From positions 3,410,001 to 3,474,000 of the forward strand of contig JABWDB010000014.1 of the NCBI GenBank assembly GCA_019614645.1: a stretch of 64,000 nt of DNA, read 5' to 3'. The DNA comes from Stratiolaelaps scimitus. Its lineage: Eukaryota > Arthropoda > Arachnida > Mesostigmata > Laelapidae. Below, piece after piece: positions 1 through 11,076 of this stretch (position 1 is its first letter; the number at the start of each line of letters is the position of its first letter). The notes beneath the pieces are model-generated. The model was not told the DNA's origin, did no database searches, and saw only the letters and a list, made by a program, of their open reading frames with translations. Both the position numbers and the translations under genes were made by a program.

Positions 1-1174
1 CACGTCAAATGACTTCCATATAATTATAGCCGCGTGTGTAATTGGTACGAAATGGGGGGGGGGTGGATGTGCCCCCCAACCCAGAACAGTTCCAACCGAC
101 GAACCGACGGCAGGTGGCACTCATTTTTCGTCATTTTATTTATCATCGTCCACTTCTCGTTCGTTTCTCTTAGCGAGTGCTTTACCACTTGAATGCTGCG
201 ACTTCGTTCTCTCAGTGCCACCATTCAGTACGTCTGCAGTTCGTTTCACATGATGGCAACGGCGGCGGCGGTGGTGGCTTCGGCAACCGCTTGCTGAGCC
301 AGCCGGTTAACCGGATCACCGACCAGTTCAAACAGCACGAACTTGGCCGACGAGCAGTAGCTACCGCGGTCGTCTAAATGTCGGGAAACAACACACAGGA
401 TCTAAACGTTTTCGAATCCGCCCATTCCTAGCTACCCGGCTCTTATCCCCATGGTGGATGATGCTGTCTTCGGCAGCACCATTACCTCCCCCTTTCTCTC
501 TCTCTCTTTTCTGAAATTCATATTTTCTGTTCGGTCCGAGAGGTCAGTCATACTCATGTAGACTGCTTTTTGTGCAGAAGCCTGCGTGAAAAACATGTGA
601 ACTCGTGTGCGAGCATCTTTGCTGCTATGTACAACCACTGCCAACTGCTAGCACAGTCGTAGCTTCTCGAGAAAGCCCATACCTGATCCACTGTTCTTCC
701 ACTTAACTTGTCAGCCGCCACAAAGCGCTGAGTCGCCATGGCGCCAATTCGCGAAAAACGTTACTTTTTCTACTCTGGCGATATATGCAATTCACCGATT
801 GCTTGCTGAAACTATCGCAATGGGTTGTTCATCCGTTCGACGAATTTGCGTGCGGGGAAAGTTCCCGATAGGAAATCATTATCATCATTACATTCAACGG
901 AGGGGAATCCACAAATAGGCCTCATTGGAGCAATCGTTTCAATGCCCGTTCAACTTTACTTTGATTTGGGAGAAGAGGACGTGTCGATTACAAGGTTAAC
1001 AACAAGATTCTCTCCTTTTCATCGGTAACCAGTGTTTGTTGAATGTCAATAAAGGACATTTTGTATTGGATTTGCATCAAAACTAGATCAAACAAAGCCT
1101 TGCAGAGAAATGCAAGACAAATAGTAGAATATGAAGTATAAACCAAAATAAACAGTGAAAAATATTGCATGTAC

Positions 1175-1216
<42 letters not shown>

Positions 1217-1919
1217 TCTGTAGGCCTCATGCACATATTGCGTTAAGTAGCAGAATGGTCAGCGAAAGAAAATCCCATAGTCTGCATCAAATGCAGCTTA
1301 TCACACTACTCGTTAGAATACTAGACTTAGTTGACAAACAATTTAGCGTGACTGAGCTAATAGAAGGCAAGGGTAACTAAAAATTGTCGTTAAACGAAAA
1401 AAACTCCGACGTTTAGTTCACATATTAATGTCAATTCGCTCCATATCTTTGATTAATCTTTCCCGTTCGAGTGACTACCCTTCAGATTTCACTGCTGTGT
1501 CCATTGGTTTGTATCCTGACATGGACAGAGTGACTCGCGAGCGATGGTGGAGGTCTCTGAAGGTGCGAGTAACGAGATCTGCCGGGCCATACACGTGACG
1601 GAAACTATTATACATCAAACAAGGGATCCTACATGCAGTGTTCTGTGGCCACAGAAATTCTATCACTCTTTAAAGGTTCTGCAACTCTAAATGTGTGTAT
1701 TCTAATTCTAGCATGTGTACATTGTGGTTAGTCAAGCACCTTTTCATAGAAGCTCATTCACTGATAAATTCAATTACAGTAGCCAAAAGGATGTCGTCCA
1801 TCAATTGATAGATAATTAGACCGACACCTGTCGGATCCGAGATCAGCAACGCCTGATCTTTACAAAGGTGTAAAACTACGAGGGATAAATATAATTCAGA
1901 TGAATAACGGTCGTCCAAC
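1..1919. other. Non-coding stretch, no gene recognised
   Basis: Mid-GC DNA with only short open frames on both strands, none with a recognisable motif. It contains a run of ten G at 54-63 followed closely by six C, a short CT run near 495-507 and the (AT)17 tract listed separately. I see no promoter, RNA gene or transposon signature here. It ends at the 3' tail of the minus-strand LINE. Confidence 0.6.
1178..1211. repeat. (AT)17 microsatellite
   Basis: An uninterrupted AT dinucleotide run of 34 bases. Overlapping short frames on both strands read through it as alternating Ile-Tyr, which is repeat translation and not protein evidence. Confidence 0.95.
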
Positions 1920-1962
1920 AAAAAACAAACAAAATTTAATTTTATATATTTAATAATAACGC

Positions 1963-1968
1963 TTTATT
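1963..1968 (-). terminator. Poly(A) signal of the LINE 3' UTR
   Basis: AATAAA on the minus strand, about 75 bases downstream of the reverse transcriptase stop codon and about 40 bases before the apparent end of the element. Position and strand fit a LINE 3' end. Confidence 0.6.
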
Positions 1969-2042
1969 TCAAAGGTTAGGTTTAACAATATCTGAGTTAG
2001 CCGCTATGTGTTTGCCAAGAAGAGGTCATATGTTTGAAAAAG

Positions 2043-2816
2043 CTACCCATCACGTAGGGCTCGAGACACTCTCCAAGGAAATAAGTCATTTACACATTGT
2101 TTCTTAGCTATGAATTTAGGTAAGACATTTATACCAGCTCTGGTAGCCGTCACAGTCACATCAAACATTGCACTCATTAGCATGGGAAGATGTTTACCAA
2201 TACAAATATATGTGCGCTTATCTATATTGTCAAATTTAGCCAATATTGGCATTATATTCACTTCCTCCCTCGTACATTGACATTTAAAAGCGACGCGTTT
2301 CACGAATTTATCCCCCACTTTTTGCAGCCTCTCTTTGTCCAGTTTTAATCCTGGGTACCATACTGGCGCTGCATACGTCATAATGGGTTCAACATAAATC
2401 TTAAAAAGTTTAACAAATAGGGCCGGGTCGTTCACTACGAAAGAACGTAATATCCAGTTCGCACGGCGCGTTGCACGAAGCACAACATCCGTAACATGAT
2501 CAGTATATTTCAATGTGGTTGAGGTAATTACTCCTAAGTCGCGCATTGTTTCGGCAGAGCGCAGAGGATGTCCACCAATTCTATACACATGTTTGGGATT
2601 TCCGTGACCAAAGTGTAGTACTGCACATTTTTCAATTGATAGTTTTAGATCAAGGCCCAAGGTCCATTCCAGGAACTGATCTAGGGCATTTTGAAGTTGT
2701 GCCCTCTCATGGTCCGTGTCAACTTTAGAATAAATTTTTACGTCATCTGCATATATCTTAACGGATATGGATTGCGGTAATATATACATTATGGAATTTA
2801 TGTACATTATATACAT
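2043..2816 (-). pseudogene. Reverse transcriptase C-terminal half (LINE ORF2 fragment)
   Basis: A 257-codon frame without internal stops. Reverse transcriptase copies the element's RNA at a nicked genomic target. Visible landmarks are the catalytic YADD box at residues 22-25 (bases 2742-2753), the KCAVLHFG motif at about 63-70, the RDLGV motif at 93-97, then the thumb and connection region to a natural stop at 2043. The palm motifs before YADD, including the motif A aspartate, the fingers and the endonuclease are absent, so it cannot be functional. The first dozen codons (Met/Ile/Tyr-rich) derive from flanking AT repeat and not from the enzyme. The uninterrupted frame suggests a fairly recent insertion. 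The pattern is closest to CR1/Jockey-type LINEs; R1-type and RTE-type are less likely. Confidence 0.88.
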
Positions 2817-2913
2817 CAGAGGACCTATATTTATATATATATTTTTTTATTTTCTTCATTTTTATTTAATAAAGCCAACAACCCAGACCCACTTGTTCAT
2901 GCCTATTGCGAAC

Positions 2914-3710
2914 ACCTGTTGTTGTTGTTTCTTCTGTTTCAGTGATTGCTGTTGTTGTTGTTGTTGCTACCCTCGATACTGATGAGCAGTTTGGTTATGA
3001 TCATAATGACGACAATAATAATAATAATACTGCTGCTGCTGCTGTTGTTGTCTCAGTTGCTATTGCTGATGTTACTCTTAGTGATGATGGTGATGATGTC
3101 GATGGTGTTATAGTGATACGATGGCAAGCGGAGAGAAAGAGTATCAAAGCAGTCGCGGCAATAGCGGCATCTCGCTGCTGCCCGAAGCGGGTCCCCAGCA
3201 AGAAGAAGAAGTCAACAATGCTACATCAACAGCAGCAGCAGCACTAGTAGTAAATGGGACAACTGTTATCGTCAGTGGGTCGTCGTGGTCATCAGCAGCA
3301 GCAGCAACCAGTAGCCGGTAGCCGTCAACAACAAATGAAATAACCATCACAGTCACACTCACACATAGAGACACGTATTTAGTAGTTGTAGCGGCACAAG
3401 TACGGCTACCAGAAGTCGTAGTAGTAGTGGTAGTAGTGATGATGGTGTTACTTGAAGTAATGGGTCGCCACTCCACTGCAGTCATAGCCAGCATCGATAT
3501 ACGCGCATAGATGGACAGATAACAATTGCCAGTAGTATACAGGGCAGCCCGCCCTCCAAAATATGCATCAGCGACATAGAAGATGTCACTACTCCTGCTG
3601 CTGCTGTCGCTGTCTTTTATCTGCTGCTGATGCTGCTGGCGCGTTTCTATTGCTTCAACCCCATTGACTGGCATCACCGCAACGGCCACCGCCATCACCA
3701 TTACTACCTG
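2914..3710. repeat. Degenerate triplet-repeat cluster
   Basis: About 800 bases rich in imperfect triplet runs: GTT at 2919-2930 and 2949-2966, AAT then TGC/TTG at 3013-3050, GAT-type at 3085-3105, AGC at 3229-3243 and 3294-3306, GTA at 3415-3446, and CTG near 3597-3640. Runs change unit and strand sense repeatedly. Long open frames across it (for example 189 codons on the minus strand, 3144-3713) are made of Ala, Thr and Ser homopolymers from the repeats and are not credible genes. It could be a decayed repeat array or an untranslated exon. Confidence 0.8.
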
Positions 3711-3790
3711 CACCAGTGCTAATCGTGTGGTAAAACGACAAAAAGCCTTCGCTCACTGCCACTGGGTCAGGGCCGTCCGAGAATAAAACT

Positions 3791-3818
3791 CGCACACACA
3801 CACACACATGCGCGCGCG

Positions 3819-3882
<64 letters not shown>

Positions 3883-3892
3883 TATGCATATA
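3791..3892. repeat. Compound CA-CG-TA alternating purine-pyrimidine tract
   Basis: A CA run (3793-3808), then CG repeats (about 3810-3818), then a TA run of about 60 bases (3820-3879) that continues as TATGCATATGCATATA to 3892. Strict pyrimidine-purine alternation holds through the whole block except for one CT step near 3819-3820. CA/CG alternation is known to favour Z-DNA and long TA runs extrude as cruciforms, so this is a structurally unstable site. Confidence 0.9.
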
Positions 3893-4585
3893 GTTACACA
3901 CGAAGACACACAGAGCGAAACAGCCAGAAAGCGAGTGACACTCAGAAAAAGCAGGGGAAAAAAATAATAGAAATGAACAGATGAACAGAGGTATACATGC
4001 ATAGCACTCTGAGAGAACGAGAGAGAGAGAGACCCCCAGCTGGTTGATCTCATAAGCCCGTTGTACACGTGATCACGAACAAGGCGCGGCCCTACTCGGC
4101 CAACTCCGTGGTACCTATGTATTTATATACTAATATTTAGTAGTTCAAAGTGATAGGAATGCCTCTTGAGACGTGTCGCACGCTAGTGGCGTGCTAATCT
4201 CATGCTTTCAGGTCCACATCATACATTGTGCACTGACATGTTGACGTGATGCGTGTATGTTACATTCGTGACACGAACAAGGCTTGCTCCCAAAACCACC
4301 CTCCTTCCAGGCCACTTTGACAGAGTAGAAATAGCAGACGCGGATAGGCGACCACTGTGCCAGGAGAGACTACTAACTAGCAGTAATAATTGTGATAGCA
4401 GTTGCGGCACCGAGCCCTGAACGCCATAGAAGACAGACAGCTGAGGGTCAGCTATGGAAAAGGTCAAAGTATGAACAATCATAGCAGTAGTGTCACCAGT
4501 AACAGCCAGCGTTACATCTGTACATTTTGCAGCATGTCGATAGAGCGTACAGTGAGCAGAAAATCGTGTCACAAACACACACGCG

Positions 4586-4592
<7 letters not shown>

Positions 4593-4617
<25 letters not shown>
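4593..4617. repeat. (AC)12 microsatellite
   Basis: An uninterrupted AC dinucleotide run of 25 bases, preceded by a short imperfect ACGCGCATAT alternating segment. Confidence 0.95.
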
Positions 4618-4965
4618 AGCACTCACACGCATTTGCGCAAGCATTCAAGAACTTAACAACAGAAATCGAAAATCCACCTGAACGAATCTACGCTTCGAAT
4701 GGTAAAATGCAGTGGCGGCAGCAGCAGGAGCAGAATGAACTGACATCCATGTGTCAGGCGTAATAATAACTAGTCGCAGAGCGAACGTGCCCGCTGTAGC
4801 CCTCGGCGAGATGATGGTCACACCACAACGAAGCATACGAACGAACAAATGAACGGGTGAGCTGCCGGACGATCAGCTATTTTAGGACTTTCTGTTGATG
4901 TCTATGCCATTTCACTATTATCTGTCCCAACCAAACTTCTCTCTCCGTCTCTCGCCGTCCCGGGA

Positions 4966-4985
4966 GCGTGTGCGCGCGCGCGCGC
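4966..4985. repeat. GC-alternating tract (Z-DNA-prone)
   Basis: Twenty bases of strict purine-pyrimidine alternation, mostly GC with one GTGT step. Such tracts adopt left-handed Z-DNA under negative supercoiling. Nothing else marks a promoter here. Confidence 0.85.
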
Positions 4986-5226
4986 TTCCATCCACGCGAG
5001 CAGCGTCAGCCGATCGTTAAAGCAATGCAAAATTCTGAGTAGTGGTGGTAGTCGTCATCATGGTACTACCAGTCACCGTCGTAGCGTCCTGGTAGCAGGT
5101 AGAAGGTATCACCCGAAGACGGATTATACGCTGTATGGTGCAGCGGCCGGCTCGCAAGGTCCGCACCCCACGCTACGCTGCGGCGGGCTACGTCATTGCG
5201 CGACGGCGGGCGAGGTTTGCGGCTTG

Positions 5227-5335
5227 TGGTTGTCGTTGTTGCTGCTGCTGCTGCTGATGCTGCTATTATTGTTGTGTTGTTGTTGTTGCTATTATTGTTG
5301 CTGTTGTTGCTGCTGCTGCTGCCGCCGCTGTTTTA
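5227..5335. repeat. GTT/GCT triplet-repeat cluster
   Basis: About 110 bases of alternating GTT, GCT, ATT and GCC triplets, with pure GCT at about 5239-5255 and 5308-5321 and GTT at 5271-5288. A plus-strand frame (5196-5654, 152 codons) reads it as poly-Leu. This is repeat translation. Confidence 0.9.
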
Positions 5336-5843
5336 CGTTTCTGATGCGGCTGCTGCTGTTGATGTAGCTGCCGCAAATGTTGCTGTTTCTTCTTCTGTAA
5401 CTCGGGCTCTGCAGAACAACGGCTCAAGCACGCGGTCTGCTGCTGTTCGTTATAACCAAAGCAAAGGCGGTTGTCGTGGCACCGGGGGGAGCCACGTCAC
5501 CGCATTCATTGGTTGCCTTCGCCTTCATCTGCATCTTCATGCCTGTTGCCTGGCGGCAGCTTACGACAACGACGTCGACGGTCGTCTAGCTGCTGATCTG
5601 ATCTGGTCTGGTTTGGACCAACGGGGCTCGGTCATGGGCTGCTCTAGTCCATGAAGTGATGTGAAGACCAGGGACACGGCGGCGGCGGCGGGAGCTATAT
5701 CAGCAGTAGCTAAATATAATAGGAGCAGAAGTGGAGGTAAGGCCACGGACCAACAGAAGCCAAGGCAGAAGTCTCATAATGGTGTTGTGTTATTCAAGTG
5801 GCTTTGCGCGACGACAAATATAGCCTAGCTATTATGGATACCA

Positions 5844-5874
5844 CTCGCGAGCTGGCTGGCTGGTAGCTCGCGAG
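5844..5874. repeat. Inverted repeat, 10-bp perfect arms
   Basis: CTCGCGAGCT at 5844-5853 and AGCTCGCGAG at 5865-5874 are exact complements separated by an 11-base spacer of GGCTGGCTGGT. Each arm also contains the self-palindrome CTCGCGAG. It could form a hairpin. One such repeat is roughly what chance gives in 64 kb, so no function is claimed. Confidence 0.8.
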
Positions 5875-6080
5875 CTGTATCTGTCTATAGCACTAGTGAT
5901 GGCCACGTCCCGCCGTAGCGGCTGTCACGATGGCTATAGCACCTGTAACATCGGTTGCCCCTTTCATTCTCAGACCAGAGCAAAGAAAAATACTCCAATA
6001 GCAAAAACAGCGAATAGAAAATCATCGATAAATTAGAATACCAGTAGATTTTATAGATAATATTGTATGACAAATATATC

Positions 6081-6101
6081 TATATATATATATATATATA
6101 T
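6081..6101. repeat. (TA)10 microsatellite
   Basis: A perfect TA run within a locally AT-rich patch, flanked on both sides by TATC-type imperfect units. Confidence 0.9.
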
Positions 6102-6803
6102 CTATATGCAGATTTTTTAATTTAAATATTGCGCTTATTAAAACAACCAGTGGAGCTATCGTGCTAACTGAAAATATGTGCTATACTCCGATGTCTATTA
6201 TACAGTGTAATTAGTGCAAGGACGATTAATGCATACACATCTACCGGCTGATCTCTTCTATAGAAGTCGTTACCAATAGCTAAAAATAGGAACGAAACAA
6301 AGTCAGATCAATGTTTGACACCAACGATACGTGCCAGTGGTGTTCAATACGATTCGGTAGGCTATTTGACAACAACTCATCCTTCAGTTACGTTAACAGC
6401 CAGATAATTCTAATATATCGCACACAGCCACGAGCAGTCTGGCGAAATGTTGCAAATTAAAGATCACAACGCGATGCTGCAGGAGTATACGGCATACGAC
6501 CCAATAATAGAACAATACTGTGGAACCCGGCCGGCTTGGCTTGGATGAATAAAGGCCGGTTTGGGTTACAATCAAATCATCATGCGGTATCCGAAGGACA
6601 AATTGCCTGGTCTGAGGTCTCTAACCATCATTACGCTAACGCGCTGACACCAACAGCACTGTCCGAAGGTAACTCTCACCGTCGGAGGTCATCTGATGGC
6701 CACGGCAATATAGGTTATGTGTTGTATGCTTTCGCGCCTACTCTGTCCCTGAAAAGCCCCACGAAAAGATATGACCTAGCAATAATCACTGTTTACTACC
6801 AAC

Positions 6804-6815
6804 GGGGGGGGGGGG
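6804..6815 (+). repeat. Homopolymer run of 12 G
   Basis: Twelve consecutive G. A plausible slippage or sequencing-error site. A 123-codon frame spanning it (6536-6907) depends on the exact G count. Confidence 0.95.
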
Positions 6816-7427
6816 ATTGTTCCCGGGCATTTAGGTTGATGCGGCAGATCTTCCCTGATATGATAGAGAGCGGTTCGAGGGTTATTCGATGTGGGCGACC
6901 TTCGTGATTTTTCGACCGGATTAGGTTGCATTCAACGTTTATTTATCCCACTTGCTTATGTGTAGTAAATATATAGATACACCTCTTCGGTGTAGTCAGA
7001 ATCCCTTCACTATACGAAGATATAGTGTATACAGGCGGTAAGGGTAGAGAAAACGTATGGCAAACGAAGCTGCCCGATTAAGAAATGATCGAAGCAGGAG
7101 TATGAATTTCCAGCTGTTTTGTAGAGGATATTCCCAGATGTTTTGCTTGATTCTTTCCTCGACGTCTTTCGTGTCACGTGCCCGATCCGACGTATTTGAT
7201 TTATTGGTGATGATATTCTGGTGGTGGCAATTGCTTCCGTTGATTATATCAGTGCGTGAATAAATCAGTGTGAACATGTCCATGATTGTGCTCGAGCTGA
7301 CGCTGATTGTAGCTGCGCCTGAAACGCGCGAGATGCTGTGCGACTAATCAATCACACAACATGTTCAAACATGCACTTTCGTCATTACCCATTGCGCTAG
7401 AATCCAACGGGTGTCTAATTATTTCAA

Positions 7428-7475
7428 ATATATGTATATGTATGTATACATACATATGTATATATATATATATAT
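7428..7475. repeat. Alternating AT/GT tract with 22-bp perfect palindrome
   Basis: 48 bases of strict purine-pyrimidine alternation. Inside it, 7436-7457 is a perfect palindrome centred on GTATAC with TATGTA/TACATA shoulders, followed by a TA run. This is expected behaviour of a (TA/TG) microsatellite that has acquired symmetric substitutions. Confidence 0.85.
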
Positions 7476-7877
7476 CTATATATATTCACCAAAAGATGGA
7501 TCCCTAGACACTGCGCTGAGGCCGCATCACGGACGCAGTAAGTCCGTTCTCGTCGCTCTCTAAATCTCTGCAAACACGCACGATTTTCTCCCAATGCCAT
7601 CTACAGTGTGGTGTAATGCCTTATCTTGCATCTTGTAATGCCTTATCCGTTTGTCGCGGCACGCTCGTACGCAAAAACAGGCTATTCCCTTTATCTTACT
7701 TTACTAAGTGAACCCGACGAGCGTCAGGCTTGTGAGATACCCAAACATTCGGGAGTATCGTTTGACGTGTACGTCCCCATACAGATATATCCGAACGACT
7801 TTGATCGATACATCGAGATACAATGCTCTGGGAATTTTCGAATATTTTCATCCATAAACGCCGCTCTCGAGGCTGTA

Positions 7878-7911
7878 GGTCCGACCAAGGGCCTTACAGC
7901 TTGGTCGGATC
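7878..7911. repeat. Inverted repeat, 10-12 bp stem
   Basis: TCCGACCAAG at 7880-7889 pairs perfectly with CTTGGTCGGA at 7900-7909 around a 10-base loop. One G-T wobble and one further G-C pair extend the stem to 7878/7911. No poly-T or RNA gene context is present. Confidence 0.8.
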
Positions 7912-9679
7912 ATGGCCAATTGTAGCTCGTGGGCCGGGGGCTCGCTTTCCCGGAAGTAGCCGAAGGAGGTGAGCGTGCGAGCGAACAATTCTTTTAACGT
8001 TCAACGACTACAAGTACCGAGGATTTAGAGTATCGAGGGCACAGATCGTCATCAGGCGTCATCTTGTTTCGTTTTCAAAGACAAACAACTCACTGATGAA
8101 ACGACATTATTAAATTTCCCTAGAAAGGGGTCGTCCTCATTCTTCATATTCTTTCTGCTATTTTCAAAACGCTCGCAAATAGAACGGACTTGAATCTAAC
8201 AGACTTGACCACGGCTCCACCGTAGGTGCGCATAATCAGACCGCCTCCCCGAATCCCGTTTGCCATTCAGAGCCCATTCCTCAAGGGCTGTATATATTAC
8301 ACACGGCGCTAGGGAGGTCCAATTATATCGAAGACAAAGAGCAAAGCGCTTTTTGGTCTATCGGAGAGAATGTTTGGGCTAGATTTAATCGATCGACGTT
8401 TTTCTCTACGAACTGATATATATATATGGTTTGCAAAAAATATAAAAACACAAAAGTAAATTTGCTCCATGTTGTGACTGTCTCAATTATATTAGATATA
8501 ACCTCGATTTCGACTAAATATGCAGTGAGTTGATTATTATGTCACTATGATTGGTAGCCCGAGGGTGGCCCGGAGGCGGGGTCACGGTCCAGATCAACTT
8601 CTGGGACCTTCTAGTTATTGTTGCTGTTATTGTTGTTGCTGGTCAGGGTCGTCCAGAAACAGTTTCCAGATAAAGCACATGCGCGGACCGCAGGCAGTCG
8701 GTGATAACAACACAACGAAAAACACACAGACACACCACACACACACACGACTAGCTAAAGGACCTCGCCAACTTTAGCCGGATGACCAGAATAGATACAA
8801 TAGAGAGAAACTCTGGTGAAAGTTTGAGCACGGGTCCGAAAAATCCTCACCTCTGCTGAATTGAGCCGGTGGAACACTATGTGATGGTAGAGTGGGGAAT
8901 CCTGTGGGGGTCTCATATTTGGTGGCCGTTCATTGGAAAATTGGTGAGAGATGGCCCTTTGCCGAAACACCTCGTGGTTGGGTCAACCGTTGAGCATTCT
9001 GTGATCTGTCTGCGCGGTCCCCACCATCACCGCGACCAATGGGGGTGGCGTGTTCTGATCTATGCTGTGGTTGTAGGATGGGCAGGCGTGGTTCCGTTTA
9101 ACCTTGCGTCTTTCAATATTTTCGCTCATACCCTATGAGCGACATGGAGCCGCTACGGGGGAAACCAATTTGGTAATCACTATTATGTTATTCAGTGGTT
9201 GGAAAACAGAAAAGTGTCAGTCAACTGATCATTTCGTGCATTTATTGGAGAATTTCGACGCATTATACGATCATTAGAAGGCACGATATAAAGGATAGAA
9301 CAGCGGTTACCTGCGAGTGTTACCCACGATGACCCGGCGTGATTGATTACAATTTAGGTTAACGACATCCGGCTGGCGACGCTCGACTGACAGCGTGACC
9401 ACGTCATCATCGAACTGCACGCAACGATTTCCACTTTCACGCTGATCATTAGTCTCACGTATGCAAAGTACCTTCACAGGCTTTGAGGTGAGATTACAGC
9501 ACCTAAATGTCGTTTGTTTTTGTTCCTCGAATCTGATCGTTACGGGCGCAACCTTCGTCACTGCTCTACAGACCCATGCAACGTTAATTATTATAGACTT
9601 CATGATGTGTCTGGTTACAACGGCGAGAAACACACTCAGTAGGCTGTGGCGACGGTGATTTGTCTTTCGAGCGAGCATG

Positions 9680-9708
9680 CCGCTGTGTGAGCTGTTGCTA
9701 CACAGCGG
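9680..9708. repeat. Inverted repeat, 9-bp perfect arms
   Basis: CCGCTGTGT at 9680-9688 and ACACAGCGG at 9700-9708 with an 11-base loop. Close to the number of such repeats expected by chance. Confidence 0.7.
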
Positions 9709-10767
9709 AACAGCTGTCTAAGCAAGACGGCGAGCAAGTTCGATTAGACAATAGCACGCTTAGTTATTCTACCGGCAGCGCTCTGTAGACAATGATGTAC
9801 AGTTACACACATCGTGTAATATATGATTATGCCTCTTGAGACATAGTAATTCGCGTCGATTACACCCTCCTCATCTTCCAAATGTATCGTCAGAGACACT
9901 TAATAGTGCATACTATTTAGTAATGCCAGTAAAGTGTCACATCTCTTCTCTGGGCGAATTTGGTTTGATACTTTATCTACGCCTGGATAAATCGATAAAC
10001 TGCGACATCTGTTCGAAAGAGATACTTTAAGATACTGGTAATCGGTATTTGTAGCCAAATGTGAATGTCTCCTCTTGATAATAAATTGGAAACCCTGTCA
10101 GCTAATTCATTGAGAAACTACTAAACTTTGTTCGACACCTAAAATGTTGCTAATAAACGAATACTTTATTGTATTTTACTGCTCACGCAACAGTAAAGCG
10201 GCACTACAACAGTTTACTGTCGATGATATTCGGCGTATTCGGTCCCGTTGGGCGTAATCACTCCTACGACGTTAAATCTTCGCTGCGAATCAGCCCAGAA
10301 AATTTACTGTACTTACCCCACGATGAGGGTTAGCTTGGTCAAAGCAATTAGCGGGATGAAGAAACCACTCAAAAACAGCTGGTGTTGTCGTTGCTGCTGC
10401 TGCTGGTGCTGGTACTATGGTTTTCGGGCTGACTCTCAGCCAACATTTAACTATTATTGTTGGTATTGTTGCTGATATTATCGATAGCGGTTCACCAGAT
10501 ACATCAAGCTACATCTCCGCGATAATGTATAACGGAACTAAAATCAATACGTCGTTGTCTTTCATATACTCTCATACCGCCCTTGACGACTGTAAAAAGC
10601 ACATGTTCTATACATGTCCCTCTGTACACTGGTAGGCAGTTAGATTTTTCATATATTTTAGCCACACGCCCTCTCCGTTGAGGTTGGCGATGTTTCGATG
10701 AGCAATGCGCGAAGTCAGGAGATAATTTCAGTGGTTTGATGACCGGAGGCCCTGTGCGTGTGTCTCT

Positions 10768-10998
10768 GTGTGTGTGTTTGTTTGTTTTTGTATTGACGAT
10801 ATCAACTTCTCCCTGCACTTATACCTACCTAGGTATAGGACAGTCAACGCGAGCGTTCGCTACGATGTACGCTCCACGTGGCGGGATCCGTCCTCAGTTC
10901 GGCTTATTGCCACACGGGACATTCTAGCAAACGTGCGCCAATCTTATGCAACGACGGGCCCTATATTTAACATGGATGGGTGTACATCAACAAACTAA
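10768..10998 (+). CDS. Candidate open frame, 76 codons, unrecognised
   Basis: The frame starts in a GT-rich stretch (Cys-Val-Phe repeats) and continues as a balanced, hydrophilic sequence rich in Tyr, Arg, Asn and Asp to a stop at 10998. No domain is recognised, there is no strong start context, and the length is within what chance allows. It is listed because it begins a run of similar plus-strand frames up to 12455. It could equally be intronic noise. Confidence 0.1.
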   Translation: MCVFVCFCIDDINFSLHLYLPRYRTVNASVRYDVRSTWRDPSSVRLIATRDILANVRQSYATTGPIFNMDGCTSTN

Positions 10999-11076
10999 TA
11001 AGATGACAGCCTAACGCGCCTAGACCCAGCACACCGTATCTAAGATAGGAGCCATTTAATTGGTCGGTCGACGCCA

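Larger units (their letters stand above)
1920..2816 (-). mobile_element. 5'-truncated non-LTR retrotransposon (CR1/Jockey-like LINE)
   Basis: This is the 3' part of a LINE on the minus strand. It comprises the C-terminal half of the reverse transcriptase ORF, a 3' untranslated stretch of about 100 bases with an AATAAA signal (complement of 1963-1968), and an AT-rich tail ending in T/G-rich sequence near 1920. Homology stops abruptly just upstream of the YADD motif, at about 2770-2816, where the sequence becomes AT-rich. That is the normal picture of a 5'-truncated insertion left by target-primed reverse transcription. No clear target-site duplication was found, so both outer boundaries are approximate. 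The exact family is not assigned; the clade call rests on the motif pattern. Confidence 0.88.
3893..5226. other. Non-coding stretch with CA and CG repeats
   Basis: No gene recognised. It contains a short GA run around 4018-4032 and the (AC) and (GC) tracts listed separately. A minus-strand frame of 141 codons (4219-4644) starts inside the CA repeat, which translates as Cys-Val repeats, and has no domain signature. Confidence 0.6.
5336..10700. other. Long non-coding stretch with several hairpins
   Basis: No gene recognised in 5.4 kb. An AT-rich patch lies at 5.95-6.2 kb. It contains TA runs at 6081-6101 and 7428-7475, a run of twelve G at 6804-6815, and inverted repeats at 5844-5874, 7878-7911 and 9680-9708. 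A 99-codon plus-strand frame (7626-7925) has balanced composition but a TTG start and no family resemblance. A second (8869-9138, 89 codons) is Trp/His-rich and also unrecognised. Confidence 0.6.

Noticed and set aside
3144..3713. 189-codon minus-strand frame
   Set aside because: Made almost entirely of Ala, Thr and Ser homopolymers read from triplet repeats; no start context or domain.
4219..4644. 141-codon minus-strand frame with Cys-Val N-terminus
   Set aside because: The N-terminal part is the CA microsatellite in translation; the remainder has no motif and an overlapping plus frame is also open.
5196..5654. 152-codon plus-strand frame with poly-Leu
   Set aside because: The Leu/Val/Ala runs are the GTT/GCT repeat; it looked at first like a signal peptide or membrane segment but has no protein context.
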